A stretch of DNA of 64,000 nucleotides, taken from the NCBI RefSeq assembly GCF_014192715.1, contig NZ_JACHYH010000001.1:868001-932000 (forward strand), read 5' to 3'. Shown piece by piece: positions 33,307 through 42,791 of the stretch. The notes under the pieces were generated by a model. That model was not told the origin of the DNA. It was given only the letters and a program-made list of their open reading frames with translations, and did not search any database. The DNA is from Luteibacter sp. Sphag1AF (lineage in GTDB: Bacteria > Pseudomonadota > Gammaproteobacteria > Xanthomonadales > Rhodanobacteraceae). Each line of letters opens with the position of its first letter. Within the stretch, counting starts at the first letter, position 1. The position numbers and the translations under genes are program-made.

Positions 33307-33921
33307 ATGGATCTGCTTCAACGACTCGTAGAGATTTTTGGCGAGAACGGCTATGCGGCCGTCTTCCTCGCCCTGATGCTGTGTGGCGCGGGAGCGCCGC
33401 TGCCTGAAGACATCACGCTGGTGGCCGGCGGCATCATCACGGGCTTAGGTTACGGCAACGTGCACACGATGGTGGCCATTGCGATGGTGGGCGTGCTCCT
33501 GGGCGACTCAACCATGTTCCTGCTTGGCCGCCACTACGGCTCGCGCATTCTCAAGCTGAGGTTTGTCGCACGACTGCTCACCCCGGCGCGCTACGCGAAG
33601 GTGCAGGAGAAGTTCGAGCGCTACGGCAATCGCCTCATGTTCTTCGCCCGCTTCTTGCCTGGCATGCGTACGGCTGTGTACATCACCGCAGGCGCGACGC
33701 ACCGGGTGACATTCCTGCGCTTTTTCGTCCTCGATGGCTTCGCTGCACTGATCAGCGTGCCCATCTGGGTGTATCTGGGTTATTTCGGTGCCAACAATCA
33801 TGAATGGCTGACCACGTGGATCAAGCGCGGGCAAACCAGTCTGTGGATCGGGCTGGCCGTACTGGTCGTTGTGATCAGCGTGCTCTGGTGGCGCAGCAAG
33901 AAGAAAAAGAACTGCTGCTGA
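33307..33921 (+). CDS. DedA/SNARE-associated membrane protein
   Basis: The 204-residue protein has about five membrane segments. Family signatures are GAGAPLPEDITLVAGG, GDSTMFLLGRHYG and FFARFLPGMRTAVYITAG, with the conserved Arg in the FxRxxPGxR motif. DedA proteins are implicated in flipping undecaprenyl phosphate or phosphatidylethanolamine across the inner membrane and in envelope stress resistance. The C-terminus is basic (Lys-rich) and ends in Asn-Cys-Cys, probably cytosolic. It starts about 90 bases after dnaG. Confidence 0.9.
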   Translation: MDLLQRLVEIFGENGYAAVFLALMLCGAGAPLPEDITLVAGGIITGLGYGNVHTMVAIAMVGVLLGDSTMFLLGRHYGSRILKLRFVARLLTPARYAKVQEKFERYGNRLMFFARFLPGMRTAVYITAGATHRVTFLRFFVLDGFAALISVPIWVYLGYFGANNHEWLTTWIKRGQTSLWIGLAVLVVVISVLWWRSKKKKNCC

Positions 33922-34015
33922 CCCGCGCCAGGCGCACCTACAACCAACGCCATATACGCCCGCCCTCGTGCGGCGCCTAGTATCGGATGCCATCGTGCCA
34001 GATGAGCCACCGGCC

Positions 34016-35074
34016 ATGCAGACGATACTTGTTACCGGCGCCACGGGCTTTGTGGGAAGCGCACTGGCGGCATCCATGCTGCATGCCGGCGATCACGTTG
34101 TGGCCGTGTCGCGCAACGATCCAGACGGGCAACGCACGCGCGATGCCATCGCCGAAGCCATCGCGGGTTTCGAGCTTCCTGCGAACGACGAGGCGATGGC
34201 GCGACTTACAGTGATCAATGCTGCGGATCAACGACTGCCCGATGCCGTGGACGACAGCACACTGCGCAAGGTGAACCTCGTGTGGCATTGTGCGGCCGAC
34301 ATGCGCTATTCGTTCCGCCATATCCAGGCGTCGTTCGACACCAATGTCGCAGACACGGCGATCCTCTATGACAGAGTCAACACGGAAGCGCCCGCCTGCA
34401 AGCGCTTCTATCACATGTCCACCGCGTACACCGTAGGCGCGAACGTGCCGGTGGTACCCGAGAAGCTCGCCGCCTCCAATCCCTGCTTCAATGCGTACCA
34501 GATGACCAAGTGGGGTGCGGAGCACATGCTTCGCAGCATGCATGCAGCGCCCCGCGTGCCCGTGACGCTGTTCCGTCCCACAGCGGTCGTGGGACACGCG
34601 CGCACGGGATGGTGCGTGCGCAATGACTATGCCTTTTACATGTTTGCCTCCGCTATCGTGGAGGCAGGCAAGGCAGGCCACCACTCCCTGCAACTGGATC
34701 TGTCACTGGAGGGTCACCCTGACCTCGTACCCGTGGATCAGGTGATAGCCGATGCGGTGGCGCTCAGTCAGCGCGACGATCAGGGCTACGCCTTCGAGGT
34801 GTTTCATTCATCGACCGGAAAACTGCTGAGCACGCTTCGGATGCTTCAGCTTGTCGGACGACACGCAGGCGTGCGGGTAACGTTTGGCGCACCCGTGTCC
34901 GATATCGATCAAGCCATCAATGCATCCATTGCGGTCAACAAGTTTTTCGCCGACGGCTCCTGGTCCTTCGAGCGCACGAAACTGGATGAAGCCATCCATG
35001 CCCCCGCGAGGGTGCCCCAGATGGACGAAAAGATGCTTACCCGGCTGATCCGCTGGTATTACCCCGCCTCATGA
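34016..35074 (+). CDS. NAD(P)-dependent epimerase/fatty acyl reductase-like SDR
   Basis: The 352-residue protein is an extended SDR with cofactor loop TGATGFVGSAL (residues 7-17), the active-site region HMSTAYTVG and the catalytic Tyr-x-x-x-Lys in AYQMTKWGAE. NLVWHCAADMRY and the C-terminal layout recall the male-sterility/fatty acyl-CoA reductase group, but the substrate is unknown. The ATG at 34016 gives a standard Rossmann N-terminus; a GTG at 33968 in frame is less likely. Confidence 0.75.
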   Translation: MQTILVTGATGFVGSALAASMLHAGDHVVAVSRNDPDGQRTRDAIAEAIAGFELPANDEAMARLTVINAADQRLPDAVDDSTLRKVNLVWHCAADMRYSFRHIQASFDTNVADTAILYDRVNTEAPACKRFYHMSTAYTVGANVPVVPEKLAASNPCFNAYQMTKWGAEHMLRSMHAAPRVPVTLFRPTAVVGHARTGWCVRNDYAFYMFASAIVEAGKAGHHSLQLDLSLEGHPDLVPVDQVIADAVALSQRDDQGYAFEVFHSSTGKLLSTLRMLQLVGRHAGVRVTFGAPVSDIDQAINASIAVNKFFADGSWSFERTKLDEAIHAPARVPQMDEKMLTRLIRWYYPAS

Positions 35075-35222
35075 CTCTTTCGCGGCGCTCACAACCTTCC
35101 ATCCTGTGACGGATGTCCGGGCCCGCCACTTCGTCACCCCGGCCATTTGTGCGACCATCGGCGCCGGAATGGCGGCCCGCCTGCGGCGCGGCGCTCGATG
35201 GAAGGAATGACAGGGGACTGCA

Positions 35223-36257
35223 ATGGTGTTCATGGAATGCTCGCATCGACGCGAGCTGGCGGCAGCGATGTGTGTGGCACTGGCCTTCACGGCCGGCGCA
35301 GCAAGAGCACAGACCTCTCCGGCCGAGATTCACGTTTCGTCTCAGGCACTGGTTCTGGATCAGGCCGAACGCACCCAGCACACGATTTCCGATCGCCTGA
35401 CCGCGATCACGCCTGCTGATGGTGGCGGTGTGTGGGCTGGGCTCACGGATGGCAGCGGCGACCTCGAAAAACGTGGCTACGACAAGGGCAGCTACAACGC
35501 CCACGGCCTGATGATCGGTGCAGACATGCAGGTGGGCGAAAACGGCCTCGTCGGCATCGTTGTTCAGGCCGACAGCTCGTCCGCCGATTTCGACCATTTG
35601 CCCGGGCGCGCCAAGGCCAAGAGCACAGGCGCCACGGTTTACGGCAAGCTGGAAGGCGAAACCTGGTATGCCACGGCGACCGCAGGCGGTGCCAGCATCG
35701 ACGCCGACACCAGCGCCACGCGTGTTCCAGACGTCGGCACGCTGACGCTGCACACGAACAGCTCGCGCACCGATACGCTGGGCTCCGCCCGCATCGAAAG
35801 CGGTCTGCGCGGCTATGCCGGACACACCATCTGGATGCCGTTCATCGCGCTGAACTACGACCGCCTGAAGCGGGATGCTTTCCGTGAAGAAGGCGCAGGC
35901 GATCTCGGCATTCAGGCCGCCAGTGCATCGTATGGCCAGCTCACGGCACAGGTCGGCGTGCGTATGTCGCGTGTGTGGTCCTGGCGCGGTGGCGACACCA
36001 CCTGGCACGCCTATGCCCTGTATCAGCAGATCGCCACCGGCAACGCGCTGACGTTCAATGCATCGTTCGAAGGCACGCCGGACGCCAGCTTCGTGGCGTC
36101 AGGCGTGAACATGCCACGACGCTCTGCATGGGTTGGCGTCGGCATGAATACTGAATTCAGCGACCACTGGAGCTGGTATCTGAATGTGGACGCCAAGGCT
36201 GCGCGCGGTGACGTGCAGGCCGCCGTGGCCTCCGCCGGCATGCGTCGCATGTTCTGA
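35223..36257 (+). CDS. Stand-alone autotransporter beta-barrel protein
   Basis: The 344-residue protein has a signal peptide (cleavage near AARAQT) and a short N-terminal helix (SQALVLDQAERTQHTISDRL). A type V autotransporter barrel follows, with GGGVWAGLTDGSGD, GLMIGADMQVGENG, repeated beta-hairpins and a terminal Met-Phe. No passenger domain is present: the exposed part before the barrel is only about 35 residues. It may be a small outer-membrane protein that evolved from an autotransporter or a partner of a separate passenger. AGGGG precedes the ATG. A strong hairpin follows the stop. Confidence 0.8.
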   Translation: MVFMECSHRRELAAAMCVALAFTAGAARAQTSPAEIHVSSQALVLDQAERTQHTISDRLTAITPADGGGVWAGLTDGSGDLEKRGYDKGSYNAHGLMIGADMQVGENGLVGIVVQADSSSADFDHLPGRAKAKSTGATVYGKLEGETWYATATAGGASIDADTSATRVPDVGTLTLHTNSSRTDTLGSARIESGLRGYAGHTIWMPFIALNYDRLKRDAFREEGAGDLGIQAASASYGQLTAQVGVRMSRVWSWRGGDTTWHAYALYQQIATGNALTFNASFEGTPDASFVASGVNMPRRSAWVGVGMNTEFSDHWSWYLNVDAKAARGDVQAAVASAGMRRMF

Positions 36258-36267
36258 TAACCGGCGC

Positions 36268-36305
36268 AGGGTCAGTCCCACGGCCACGGCCGTGAGACTG
36301 ACCCT
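36268..36305. terminator. Long hairpin between autotransporter and LysR genes
   Basis: AGGGTCAGTC pairs with GACTGACCCT (with one mismatch region), and CACGGCC with GGCCGTG inside, forming a long, stable stem between convergent stops. There is no T-run, so it may be a bidirectional block or mRNA end rather than a classical terminator. Confidence 0.55.
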
Positions 36306-36319
36306 GTGTAGCCCGGCAG

Positions 36320-37189
36320 CTAAGCCACTTCGGCGAACAGCCACTCACGGAAGATGTCCGTTTCCGGACGCCCCTGCGCATCCCGCGCCACGCACAGGTA
36401 ATAGGCGTGACGCAGCGGGACATCCATCTGGAACGGTTGCACAAGACGCCCTGCGGCCACGTCGTAGGCCACCAGCAACTCCTGCGCCAGCGCCACGCCC
36501 TGCCCTTCAATGGCGGCCTGCAACATCATGGTGCCGTCGCCAAATCCCATCTCACGTGACACGTCACCGAGATCCATGCCGCCGCGCGCAAGCCACTGAT
36601 CCCAACCGGGCGACGGAGCGGCGCGACGATTCTGCCGTTCGTGCAGCAGCGTATGGGCGGCCAGATCGGAGGGGCCGTGCAATCCCCCGGCGAGCGCGGG
36701 GCTGCACACAGGCGTGTATCCCGTACTGACCAAAAGCACCTGATCGCTGCCTTCGGAGAGCCGGTCATCAATGGCGATATCCCACCCTGAGGCATCTGGC
36801 TGACCGTCCGTGACCACTTCCACGCCGATGTCCGGGTAGCGATCGAAGAAGCGGAACAGACGCGGCACGAGCCACTTCGTGCCAAATGTCGGGGGCACCA
36901 ACACCCGCAACGACGCGTTCTGGTGATCCAGAAGCTGGTCGGTCGCGTGTTGCAACGCACGAAATCCTTCGCGGATGCGGGGAAAATAATTTTCACCGGC
37001 CGGCGTCAGTGACAGCCTGTTGTTGCTTCGCACAAACAGCGGCATACCAAGCCACGATTCGAGCAACTTCACTTGCTGACTCACAGCAGCGGCGGTCAGC
37101 GACAACTCTTCCCCGGCTTTGGTGAAGCTCAAATGCTGCGCTGCAAGCTCAAACACACGCAGCGCATTGAGGGGAAGCGAACGCTTCAT
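36320..37189 (-). CDS. LysR-family regulator, GcvA type, of the galactose operon
   Basis: The 289-residue protein has the LysR helix-turn-helix (LRVFELAAQHLSFTKAGEEL, then LTAAAVSQQVKLLESWLG) and a substrate-binding domain of about 200 residues. The MKRSLPLNALRVFE start is typical of the GcvA/AmpR group. It is divergent from dgoK and the sugar operon with 103 bases between, the classical layout of a LysR activator that senses a pathway metabolite. The inducer, perhaps galactonate or KDGal, is inference. I use the ATG at 37189, as longer in-frame starts extend beyond the conserved N-terminus and across the intergenic region. Confidence 0.85.
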   Translation of the reverse strand: MKRSLPLNALRVFELAAQHLSFTKAGEELSLTAAAVSQQVKLLESWLGMPLFVRSNNRLSLTPAGENYFPRIREGFRALQHATDQLLDHQNASLRVLVPPTFGTKWLVPRLFRFFDRYPDIGVEVVTDGQPDASGWDIAIDDRLSEGSDQVLLVSTGYTPVCSPALAGGLHGPSDLAAHTLLHERQNRRAAPSPGWDQWLARGGMDLGDVSREMGFGDGTMMLQAAIEGQGVALAQELLVAYDVAAGRLVQPFQMDVPLRHAYYLCVARDAQGRPETDIFREWLFAEVA

Positions 37190-37199
37190 CGCATACTCA

Positions 37200-37212
37200 T
37201 TAAGAAAAACTT
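37200..37212. promoter_or_regulatory. Candidate LysR operator in the divergent region
   Basis: TTAAGAAAAACTT is a partial dyad (AAG-AAAAA-CTT) immediately upstream of the LysR start, and a GGGG-AAG-CCCC dyad follows at 37213-37223. Short dyads with an A/T centre are common GcvA-type sites, but no consensus is certain. Confidence 0.3.
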
Positions 37213-37292
37213 GGGGAAGCCCCCGACGAAATCTAGTTTGCCACGCCTGACGCCGCTGCCAACAATCCGCCGCGATACATAGCGGACAGCGC

Positions 37293-38312
37293 ATGAACAT
37301 CCTCACCATCGACACCGGCACGACGAACACCCGGGTCTGTCTCTGGCACAACGGTCAGGTTGTGGCCAACGCGGCTCGCCAGGTTGGCGTTCGCGACACC
37401 GCCATCACCGGCAACCGCGACAAGCTGGAAGGCGCGGTACGCGCGACCATCGAAGAGGCGCTGGCGAACGCAGGCGTTCACGAGGACGAGGTGGAGCTGG
37501 TGCTCGCGTCCGGCATGATTACCTCGAACATGGGCCTGTGCGAAATTCCCCATGTCACCGCCCCTGTCAGTCTGGATGCACTGGCCAGCGGCATGCGCGA
37601 GTCGATCATTCCCGGCGTATGGAAGCGGCCCATCTGGTTCGTTCCCGGCGTGCGCAACAACGTGGAACACATCGGCCTGCACAACTGCGAGGCCATGGAC
37701 ATGATGCGCGGCGAGGAGGTCGAGTCCTTTGCGCTCGTGCAGCGGCTCGACATCCGCGAACCCGCCGTGATCGTGCTTCCGGGGTCGCACTCCAAATTCG
37801 TGAGTATCGACGGATCGCAACGCATCGCCGGCTGCGTCACCACCCTGGCAGGCGAACTGCTTCATGTGATTTCGCACGACACGATTCTCGCCAGCTCGCT
37901 GAAAGATGGTTTCGCCAAGCGCATCGACAAAGAGATGCTTCTGACCGGTGCCCGTTCTGCCAGGCAGATCGGGCTCGGACGCGCCTGCTTCAGCGTACGC
38001 ATTCTTGACCAGTTCGCGGTGTACGACGCCAACGCACGCGCCAACTTCTTGCTGGGTGCAGTGCTCGGCTCTGATCTTCTCACGCTGAAGAATTCCAGCG
38101 CCATCCGCATGAGCCCCGGTACGCGCTTCGTGGTGAGTGGCAAACCCATCCTGCGCGAAGCCATCGCGCTGCTGGTGGAAGGCGACGATTTCTTCTCCGG
38201 CGCCGTCACCGTATTGAGCGACGACGAACAGCGCGACCTCGCAGGTCATGGCGTCATCGCCGTCGCCCGCGCACGTGGTCTGGTCGCACCCCATGAGCAC
38301 GCGCCTGGCTGA
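37293..38312 (+). CDS. dgoK: 2-dehydro-3-deoxygalactonokinase
   Basis: The 339-residue protein belongs to the DgoK kinase family: the phosphate-1 loop is ILTIDTGTTNTR at residues 3-14, followed by TGNRDKLEGAVRATI, LASGMITSNMGL and the later ASP-binding-fold signature VIVLPGSHSKFV. It phosphorylates 2-keto-3-deoxygalactonate to KDPGal in the cytoplasm. It is first in the plus-strand operon, divergent from the LysR gene, with 42 bases before the periplasmic binding protein gene. Confidence 0.92.
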   Translation: MNILTIDTGTTNTRVCLWHNGQVVANAARQVGVRDTAITGNRDKLEGAVRATIEEALANAGVHEDEVELVLASGMITSNMGLCEIPHVTAPVSLDALASGMRESIIPGVWKRPIWFVPGVRNNVEHIGLHNCEAMDMMRGEEVESFALVQRLDIREPAVIVLPGSHSKFVSIDGSQRIAGCVTTLAGELLHVISHDTILASSLKDGFAKRIDKEMLLTGARSARQIGLGRACFSVRILDQFAVYDANARANFLLGAVLGSDLLTLKNSSAIRMSPGTRFVVSGKPILREAIALLVEGDDFFSGAVTVLSDDEQRDLAGHGVIAVARARGLVAPHEHAPG

Positions 38313-38354
38313 TGCCCGGCTTAGCGTGACGAACGATCCTACGAGGGAGGAAGT

Positions 38355-39344
38355 ATGAAAATCCGATTCGCTCTTGCAATGCGCGCACTCGCCGTCGCCC
38401 TGGCCATGGCCAGTGCTCCCGCCTTTGCTGCCGACACCGTGAAAATCGGCTTCGTGGTCAAGCAGCCCGAGGAACCCTGGTTCCAGGACGAATGGAAGTA
38501 CGCCGAACAGGCAGCCAAAGAGAAAGGCTTCACTCTGGTGAAGATTGGCGCGCCCAGCGGCGACCAGGTGCTGACCGCCATCGACAACCTGAAGGCCCAG
38601 CATGCCCAGGGCTTCATCATCTGCACGCCCGACGTGAAGCTCGGCCCGTCCATCGTCGCGAAGGCGAAGATCAACAATCTCAAGCTGATGACGGTCGATG
38701 ACCGGCTCGTGGATGGTTCCGGCAAGCCCATCGAGGCCGTGCCGCACATGGGTATCTCCGCAAGCAAGATCGGCGAACAGGTAGGCGAGGCCATCGCCGC
38801 TGAAATGAAAAAACGCGGCTGGAAACCGGAAGAAACCGGTGCGCTGCGCATTTCGTACGACCAGTTGCCCACGGCCCGTGACCGCACCGATGGTGCCGTT
38901 GCGGCGCTGACCGCCGCCGGCTTCCCGAAAGCCAATGTGGTCACCGCGCCGGAAGCCAAAACCGACACAGAAAACGCATTCAACGCCGCGAACATCGCCA
39001 TCACCCAGCATCCGAACTTCAAGCATTGGGTCGCCTTCGGCCTGAACGACGAAGCCGTGCTCGGCGCGGTACGTGCGGCGGAAGGTCGTGGTTTCCGTGC
39101 GGACAACGTGATCGGTGTCGGTATCGGTGGCAGCCGCTCGGCACTGAACGAGTTTGCCAAGGCGCAGCCCACCGGCTTCTTCGGCAGCGTGCTCATCAGC
39201 CCGAAGCGTCACGGCTACGAGACCTCGATGAACATGTACAACTGGATCACCAGCAACAAGGCGCCGCCGATGCTCACCCTCACCACCGGCAAGCTGGTCA
39301 CGCGCGACAACGCCACCGAAGTGCGCAAGGAAATGGGCCTCTGA
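38355..39344 (+). CDS. araF: Sugar ABC transporter periplasmic binding protein, AraF-like
   Basis: The 329-residue protein has a signal peptide (cleavage near AFAAD) and a type I periplasmic binding fold. Family landmarks are [20 protein letters not shown], the [18 protein letters not shown] segment and [17 protein letters not shown], all as in L-arabinose-binding proteins. E. coli AraF also binds D-galactose and D-fucose; given the Dgo genes beside it, D-galactose is the likely main ligand here. A GAGGAAG ribosome site precedes the ATG, and the TGA shares one base with the next start. Confidence 0.88.
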   Translation: MKIRFALAMRALAVALAMASAPAFAADTVKIGFVVKQPEEPWFQDEWKYAEQAAKEKGFTLVKIGAPSGDQVLTAIDNLKAQHAQGFIICTPDVKLGPSIVAKAKINNLKLMTVDDRLVDGSGKPIEAVPHMGISASKIGEQVGEAIAAEMKKRGWKPEETGALRISYDQLPTARDRTDGAVAALTAAGFPKANVVTAPEAKTDTENAFNAANIAITQHPNFKHWVAFGLNDEAVLGAVRAAEGRGFRADNVIGVGIGGSRSALNEFAKAQPTGFFGSVLISPKRHGYETSMNMYNWITSNKAPPMLTLTTGKLVTRDNATEVRKEMGL

Positions 39345-40870
39345 TGTCGTTTCTTCAGTTCCAGGGTATTGGCAAGACGTTCCCCGGCGTACGTGCGCTG
39401 TCGGACGTGAGCTTCGCCGTGCGCGCCGGAGGCGTGCACGGCCTGCTCGGCGAGAATGGCGCGGGCAAGTCGACCATGATGAAAATCCTGGGCGGCGAAT
39501 ACATTCCCAATGAGGGCCAGCTGGTCATTGATGGCCAGCCCCGCGCGTTCCGCTCCGCCGCTGACGCCATCGACGCAGGTGTGGCGATCATTCACCAGGA
39601 ACTGCAATACGTTCCCGAACTGACGGTCATGGAGAATCTGCTTCTCGGCCGCCTCCCCACGCGCTTTGGCCTCGTGGATCGTGGCCGCGCGCTGGCGTGG
39701 ACGCGTGAGAAACTGGATGCCCTCGGCGTCGATCTTGATCCCCGGACGCGACTGAAGCAGTTGTCCATCGGACAGCGCCAGATGGTCGAAATCTGCAAGG
39801 CCGTGCTGCGCGATGCAAAGATCCTCGCACTGGACGAACCGACCAGCTCACTGTCACACCGTGAAACCGACGTGCTGTTCCGCCTCGTCCGCGACCTGAA
39901 GGCGCAGGGCAAGGCCATGATCTACATTTCGCACCGCCTGGATGAAATCTTCGAGCTGTGCGACGCCGCCACGATCTTCCGCGACGGCCGTAAAGTCGCC
40001 GACTTCGACACGCTGGAAGGCGTTACCCGCGACATGCTGGTTCAGCGCATGGTAGGCCGCGAAATCTCCGACATTTTCGGTTACCGCGAACGCGCACAGG
40101 GCGACGTGCGGCTGGCCGTGCGCAATCTGACCGGTCACGCGGTGAAGGAGCCGGTCAGCTTCGACGTGCGCGCTGGCGAAATCGTTGGCTTCTTCGGACT
40201 GGTGGGCGCGGGTCGCAGCGAAGCGATGCGCCTGGTGTACGGTGCCGACCGCCGCGAAAGTGGCACGGTAGCCATCGACGGCACGACGCTGCGCCCGTCG
40301 GACATCCGTTCATCCATCCGTTCCGGACTGATGTTCTGCCCGGAAGACCGCAAGGAAGACGGCATCATCGGTGTGCGCTCGGTTGCAGAGAACATCAACA
40401 TCAGCGCGCGTCGCAATCACCTTCGCGCGGGCCTGTTCGTCAATGATGCCAACGAAGCCCGCACAGCCGACAGCTTCATCCAGCGCCTGCGCATCCGTAC
40501 GCCGCACCGTCGCCAGGAGATCCGTCTTCTGTCGGGCGGCAATCAGCAGAAAGCCGTGCTCTCCCGCTGGCTGGCGGAGAAAGACCTCCGCGTGCTGATC
40601 GTGGACGAACCCACACGCGGCATCGACGTGGGCGCAAAAAACGAAATCTACAACGTGCTGTACGAACTGGCCGAACGCGGCGTAGCCATCGTGATGGTAT
40701 CGAGCGAACTGCCCGAAGTACTGGGTGTGTCCGACCGTGTCATCGTGATGTGTGGTGGTCGCATCACCGGCCAGTTTGCGCGCCACGAAGCCAACGAAGA
40801 AGCGGTGCTCGGCCGGGCGCTGCCCGAAGGCGCGGCGCAACCGAGCATGCATTCCACGAGGACCGCCTGA
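39344..40870 (+). CDS. araG: Sugar ABC transporter ATPase, AraG-like
   Basis: The 508-residue protein has two ABC domains. The first has Walker [10 protein letters not shown], signature [11 protein letters not shown] and Walker [12 protein letters not shown]. The second has an altered Walker A (GLVGAGRSE), signature [14 protein letters not shown] and [11 protein letters not shown], the usual asymmetry of sugar importer ATPases. It powers uptake with AraF and AraH. The ATG at 39344 overlaps the araF stop as TGATG. Confidence 0.92.
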   Translation: MSFLQFQGIGKTFPGVRALSDVSFAVRAGGVHGLLGENGAGKSTMMKILGGEYIPNEGQLVIDGQPRAFRSAADAIDAGVAIIHQELQYVPELTVMENLLLGRLPTRFGLVDRGRALAWTREKLDALGVDLDPRTRLKQLSIGQRQMVEICKAVLRDAKILALDEPTSSLSHRETDVLFRLVRDLKAQGKAMIYISHRLDEIFELCDAATIFRDGRKVADFDTLEGVTRDMLVQRMVGREISDIFGYRERAQGDVRLAVRNLTGHAVKEPVSFDVRAGEIVGFFGLVGAGRSEAMRLVYGADRRESGTVAIDGTTLRPSDIRSSIRSGLMFCPEDRKEDGIIGVRSVAENINISARRNHLRAGLFVNDANEARTADSFIQRLRIRTPHRRQEIRLLSGGNQQKAVLSRWLAEKDLRVLIVDEPTRGIDVGAKNEIYNVLYELAERGVAIVMVSSELPEVLGVSDRVIVMCGGRITGQFARHEANEEAVLGRALPEGAAQPSMHSTRTA

Positions 40871-40872
40871 CC

Positions 40873-41877
40873 ATGACTGACCGCAACACCGCCACGGCCC
40901 TGGACCCTGCGGCAGGTAGCCAGCCCGCGCGCCGCAACGCTGCCCTCTGGCAGTTCGTCGATGACTACAGCCTGATTCTCATTTTCGTTGCCCTGTTCGC
41001 CGTACTGAGCTGCACGGTGGAATATTTCTTCTCGTGGGACAACGTCGTTGGCCTCGCGCTTTCCGTGTCGCAGATCGGCATGGTCGCCTGCACGATGATG
41101 TTCTGCCTGGCCTCGCGTGATTTCGACCTGTCGGTAGGATCGACGGTGGCGTTTGCCGGCGTGCTCTGTGCCATCGTGTCCAATGCCACCGGCAGCGTGA
41201 CGCTCGGCATAGCCGCGGCGCTGGTGGCAGGCGCCGTGATTGGCTTCGTGAACGGCACGGTGATCGCCAAGCTGAAGATCAATGCCCTCATCACCACGCT
41301 GGCCACCATGGAGATCGTACGCGGTCTCGCGTTCATCTCGTCGCAGGGCCAGGCAGTCGGTGTATCAAACGAAGCATTCTTCAGCATCGGCAGCGCCATC
41401 CTTTTCGGTCTTCCTGCGCCGGTATGGGTCACGCTCGCCTGCTTCGTGCTGTTTGGCGTATTGCTCAACAAGACGATCTACGGTCGCAACACGCTGGCCA
41501 TCGGCGGCAATCCGGATGCGGCCCGGCTGGCGGGCGTATCGGTGGACCGCACGCGCATCATGATCTTCCTGATCCAGGGCGCGGTGGCCGCGCTCGCCGG
41601 CATCATCCTCGCGTCGCGCATGACCAGCGGCCAGCCCAATGCGGGTGAAGGCTTCGAGCTGAACGTGATCTCCGCATGCGTGCTGGGCGGCGTGTCCCTG
41701 ATGGGTGGCCGGGCCAGCATCAGCGGCGTGCTCGTTGGCGTTCTCATCATGGGAACTGTGCAGAATGCGATGAGTCTGATGAACATTGATGCGTTCTATC
41801 AGTACCTCGTGCGCGGCACGATCCTCCTGATCGCCGTGCTGGTCGACCAGCTCAAGAATCGCCGGCAGTCCCGCTAA
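40873..41877 (+). CDS. araH: Sugar ABC transporter permease, AraH-like
   Basis: The 334-residue protein is a BPD_transp_2/RbsC-AraH permease with about eight to ten membrane helices. It has SRDFDLSVGSTVAFAGV, the coupling region GRNTLAIGGNPDAARLAGV and GEGFELNVISACVLGGVSL, all family hallmarks. It starts two bases after araG, and its TAA shares a base with the lactonase ATG. It completes the AraFGH-type importer. Confidence 0.92.
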   Translation: MTDRNTATALDPAAGSQPARRNAALWQFVDDYSLILIFVALFAVLSCTVEYFFSWDNVVGLALSVSQIGMVACTMMFCLASRDFDLSVGSTVAFAGVLCAIVSNATGSVTLGIAAALVAGAVIGFVNGTVIAKLKINALITTLATMEIVRGLAFISSQGQAVGVSNEAFFSIGSAILFGLPAPVWVTLACFVLFGVLLNKTIYGRNTLAIGGNPDAARLAGVSVDRTRIMIFLIQGAVAALAGIILASRMTSGQPNAGEGFELNVISACVLGGVSLMGGRASISGVLVGVLIMGTVQNAMSLMNIDAFYQYLVRGTILLIAVLVDQLKNRRQSR

Positions 41878-42791
41878 TGAATCAAACCTCTCCGTTTCAT
41901 CCACTCGGCCCTTCCCGCCACGCGCTCGCCGAAGGCGTGCTCTGGGACGACCTGTGTGGCGTTATCCGCTGGACGGACATCCACGCTTCCCGTCTGTGGC
42001 AGTTTGATCCGGCAACGGGCGAGAGCCGCGACTGGGCGCTTCCCGCGCGCCTGGCCTGCTTTGCCCTGACTCATCGCCCCGGTCATCTTCTGCTCGCGCT
42101 GGAGAACCAGCTCGCCCGTTTCGACACCGCGACAGGTCAGCTCGTGGTGCTTGAAGACATCGAGCCGGAAGTGCCGTTCACCCGTGCCAACGATGGTCGC
42201 TGCGACCGCTCAGGCAATCTCGTGTTCGGCACGCTCAACGAAGGCGGCAGCGACAAGATCGCCTCGTTCTACCGCTACAGCGCGCAGGGCGTGCTGAGCC
42301 GGCTTGCGTTGCCCAAGGCCGCCATCACCAACAGCATCTGCTTCAGCCCGGATGGCGAAACGATGTACTTCACCGATTCGCCGACGCTGCGCATCATGGC
42401 CTGCGACTACGACGGACGCACGGGCGACATCGACCGCATCCGTGGATTCGCCGAACTGGACCCCACACTGGGTGGTGAGCCCGATGGCTCCACCGTGGAT
42501 GCCGACGGCTTCCTGTGGAATGCCCAGTGGGGCGCATCGCGCGTGGTGCGCTACGCACCTGATGGCCGCATGGATACCGTCGTGCACGTGGATGCGCGCC
42601 AGCCGAGTTGCGTCGCCTTCGTAGGCCACGAACTCGATCAGCTTGCCATCACGTCTGCGCGTCAGGGCCTGGAAGATCTGGAGCTTTCGTCCCATCCGCT
42701 GCACGGCGCCGTGTTTCTTGGCAAGGCGCCGACGGGACGGGGCCTCCGTGAAAGTCGCTACGGCCACGCGTCACAGGCCTCGCACGCATGA
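41877..42791 (+). CDS. SMP-30/gluconolaconase-type sugar lactonase
   Basis: The 304-residue protein is a six-bladed beta-propeller of the SMP-30/gluconolactonase family. Metal-binding landmarks are the EGVLWDD glutamate at the N-terminus (E19), TRANDGRCDRSG, TNSICFSPDGETMYF and EPDGSTVDADGFLW with the metal Asp. In this operon it should hydrolyse galactono-1,4-lactone to galactonate. L-arabinonolactone is an alternative substrate. The start overlaps the permease stop (TAATG) and the stop overlaps the next ATG by four bases. Confidence 0.88.
   Translation: MNQTSPFHPLGPSRHALAEGVLWDDLCGVIRWTDIHASRLWQFDPATGESRDWALPARLACFALTHRPGHLLLALENQLARFDTATGQLVVLEDIEPEVPFTRANDGRCDRSGNLVFGTLNEGGSDKIASFYRYSAQGVLSRLALPKAAITNSICFSPDGETMYFTDSPTLRIMACDYDGRTGDIDRIRGFAELDPTLGGEPDGSTVDADGFLWNAQWGASRVVRYAPDGRMDTVVHVDARQPSCVAFVGHELDQLAITSARQGLEDLELSSHPLHGAVFLGKAPTGRGLRESRYGHASQASHA

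Noticed and set aside
37233-39212. A 659-codon open frame on the minus strand opposite dgoK and araF
   Set aside because: It is the antisense of two well-supported genes in high-GC DNA, has a His/Gly/Arg-rich composition typical of such shadows, and no family signature.
39026-39343. N-terminal extension of the araG frame
   Set aside because: It lies out of frame inside araF; the normal ABC start is at 39344.
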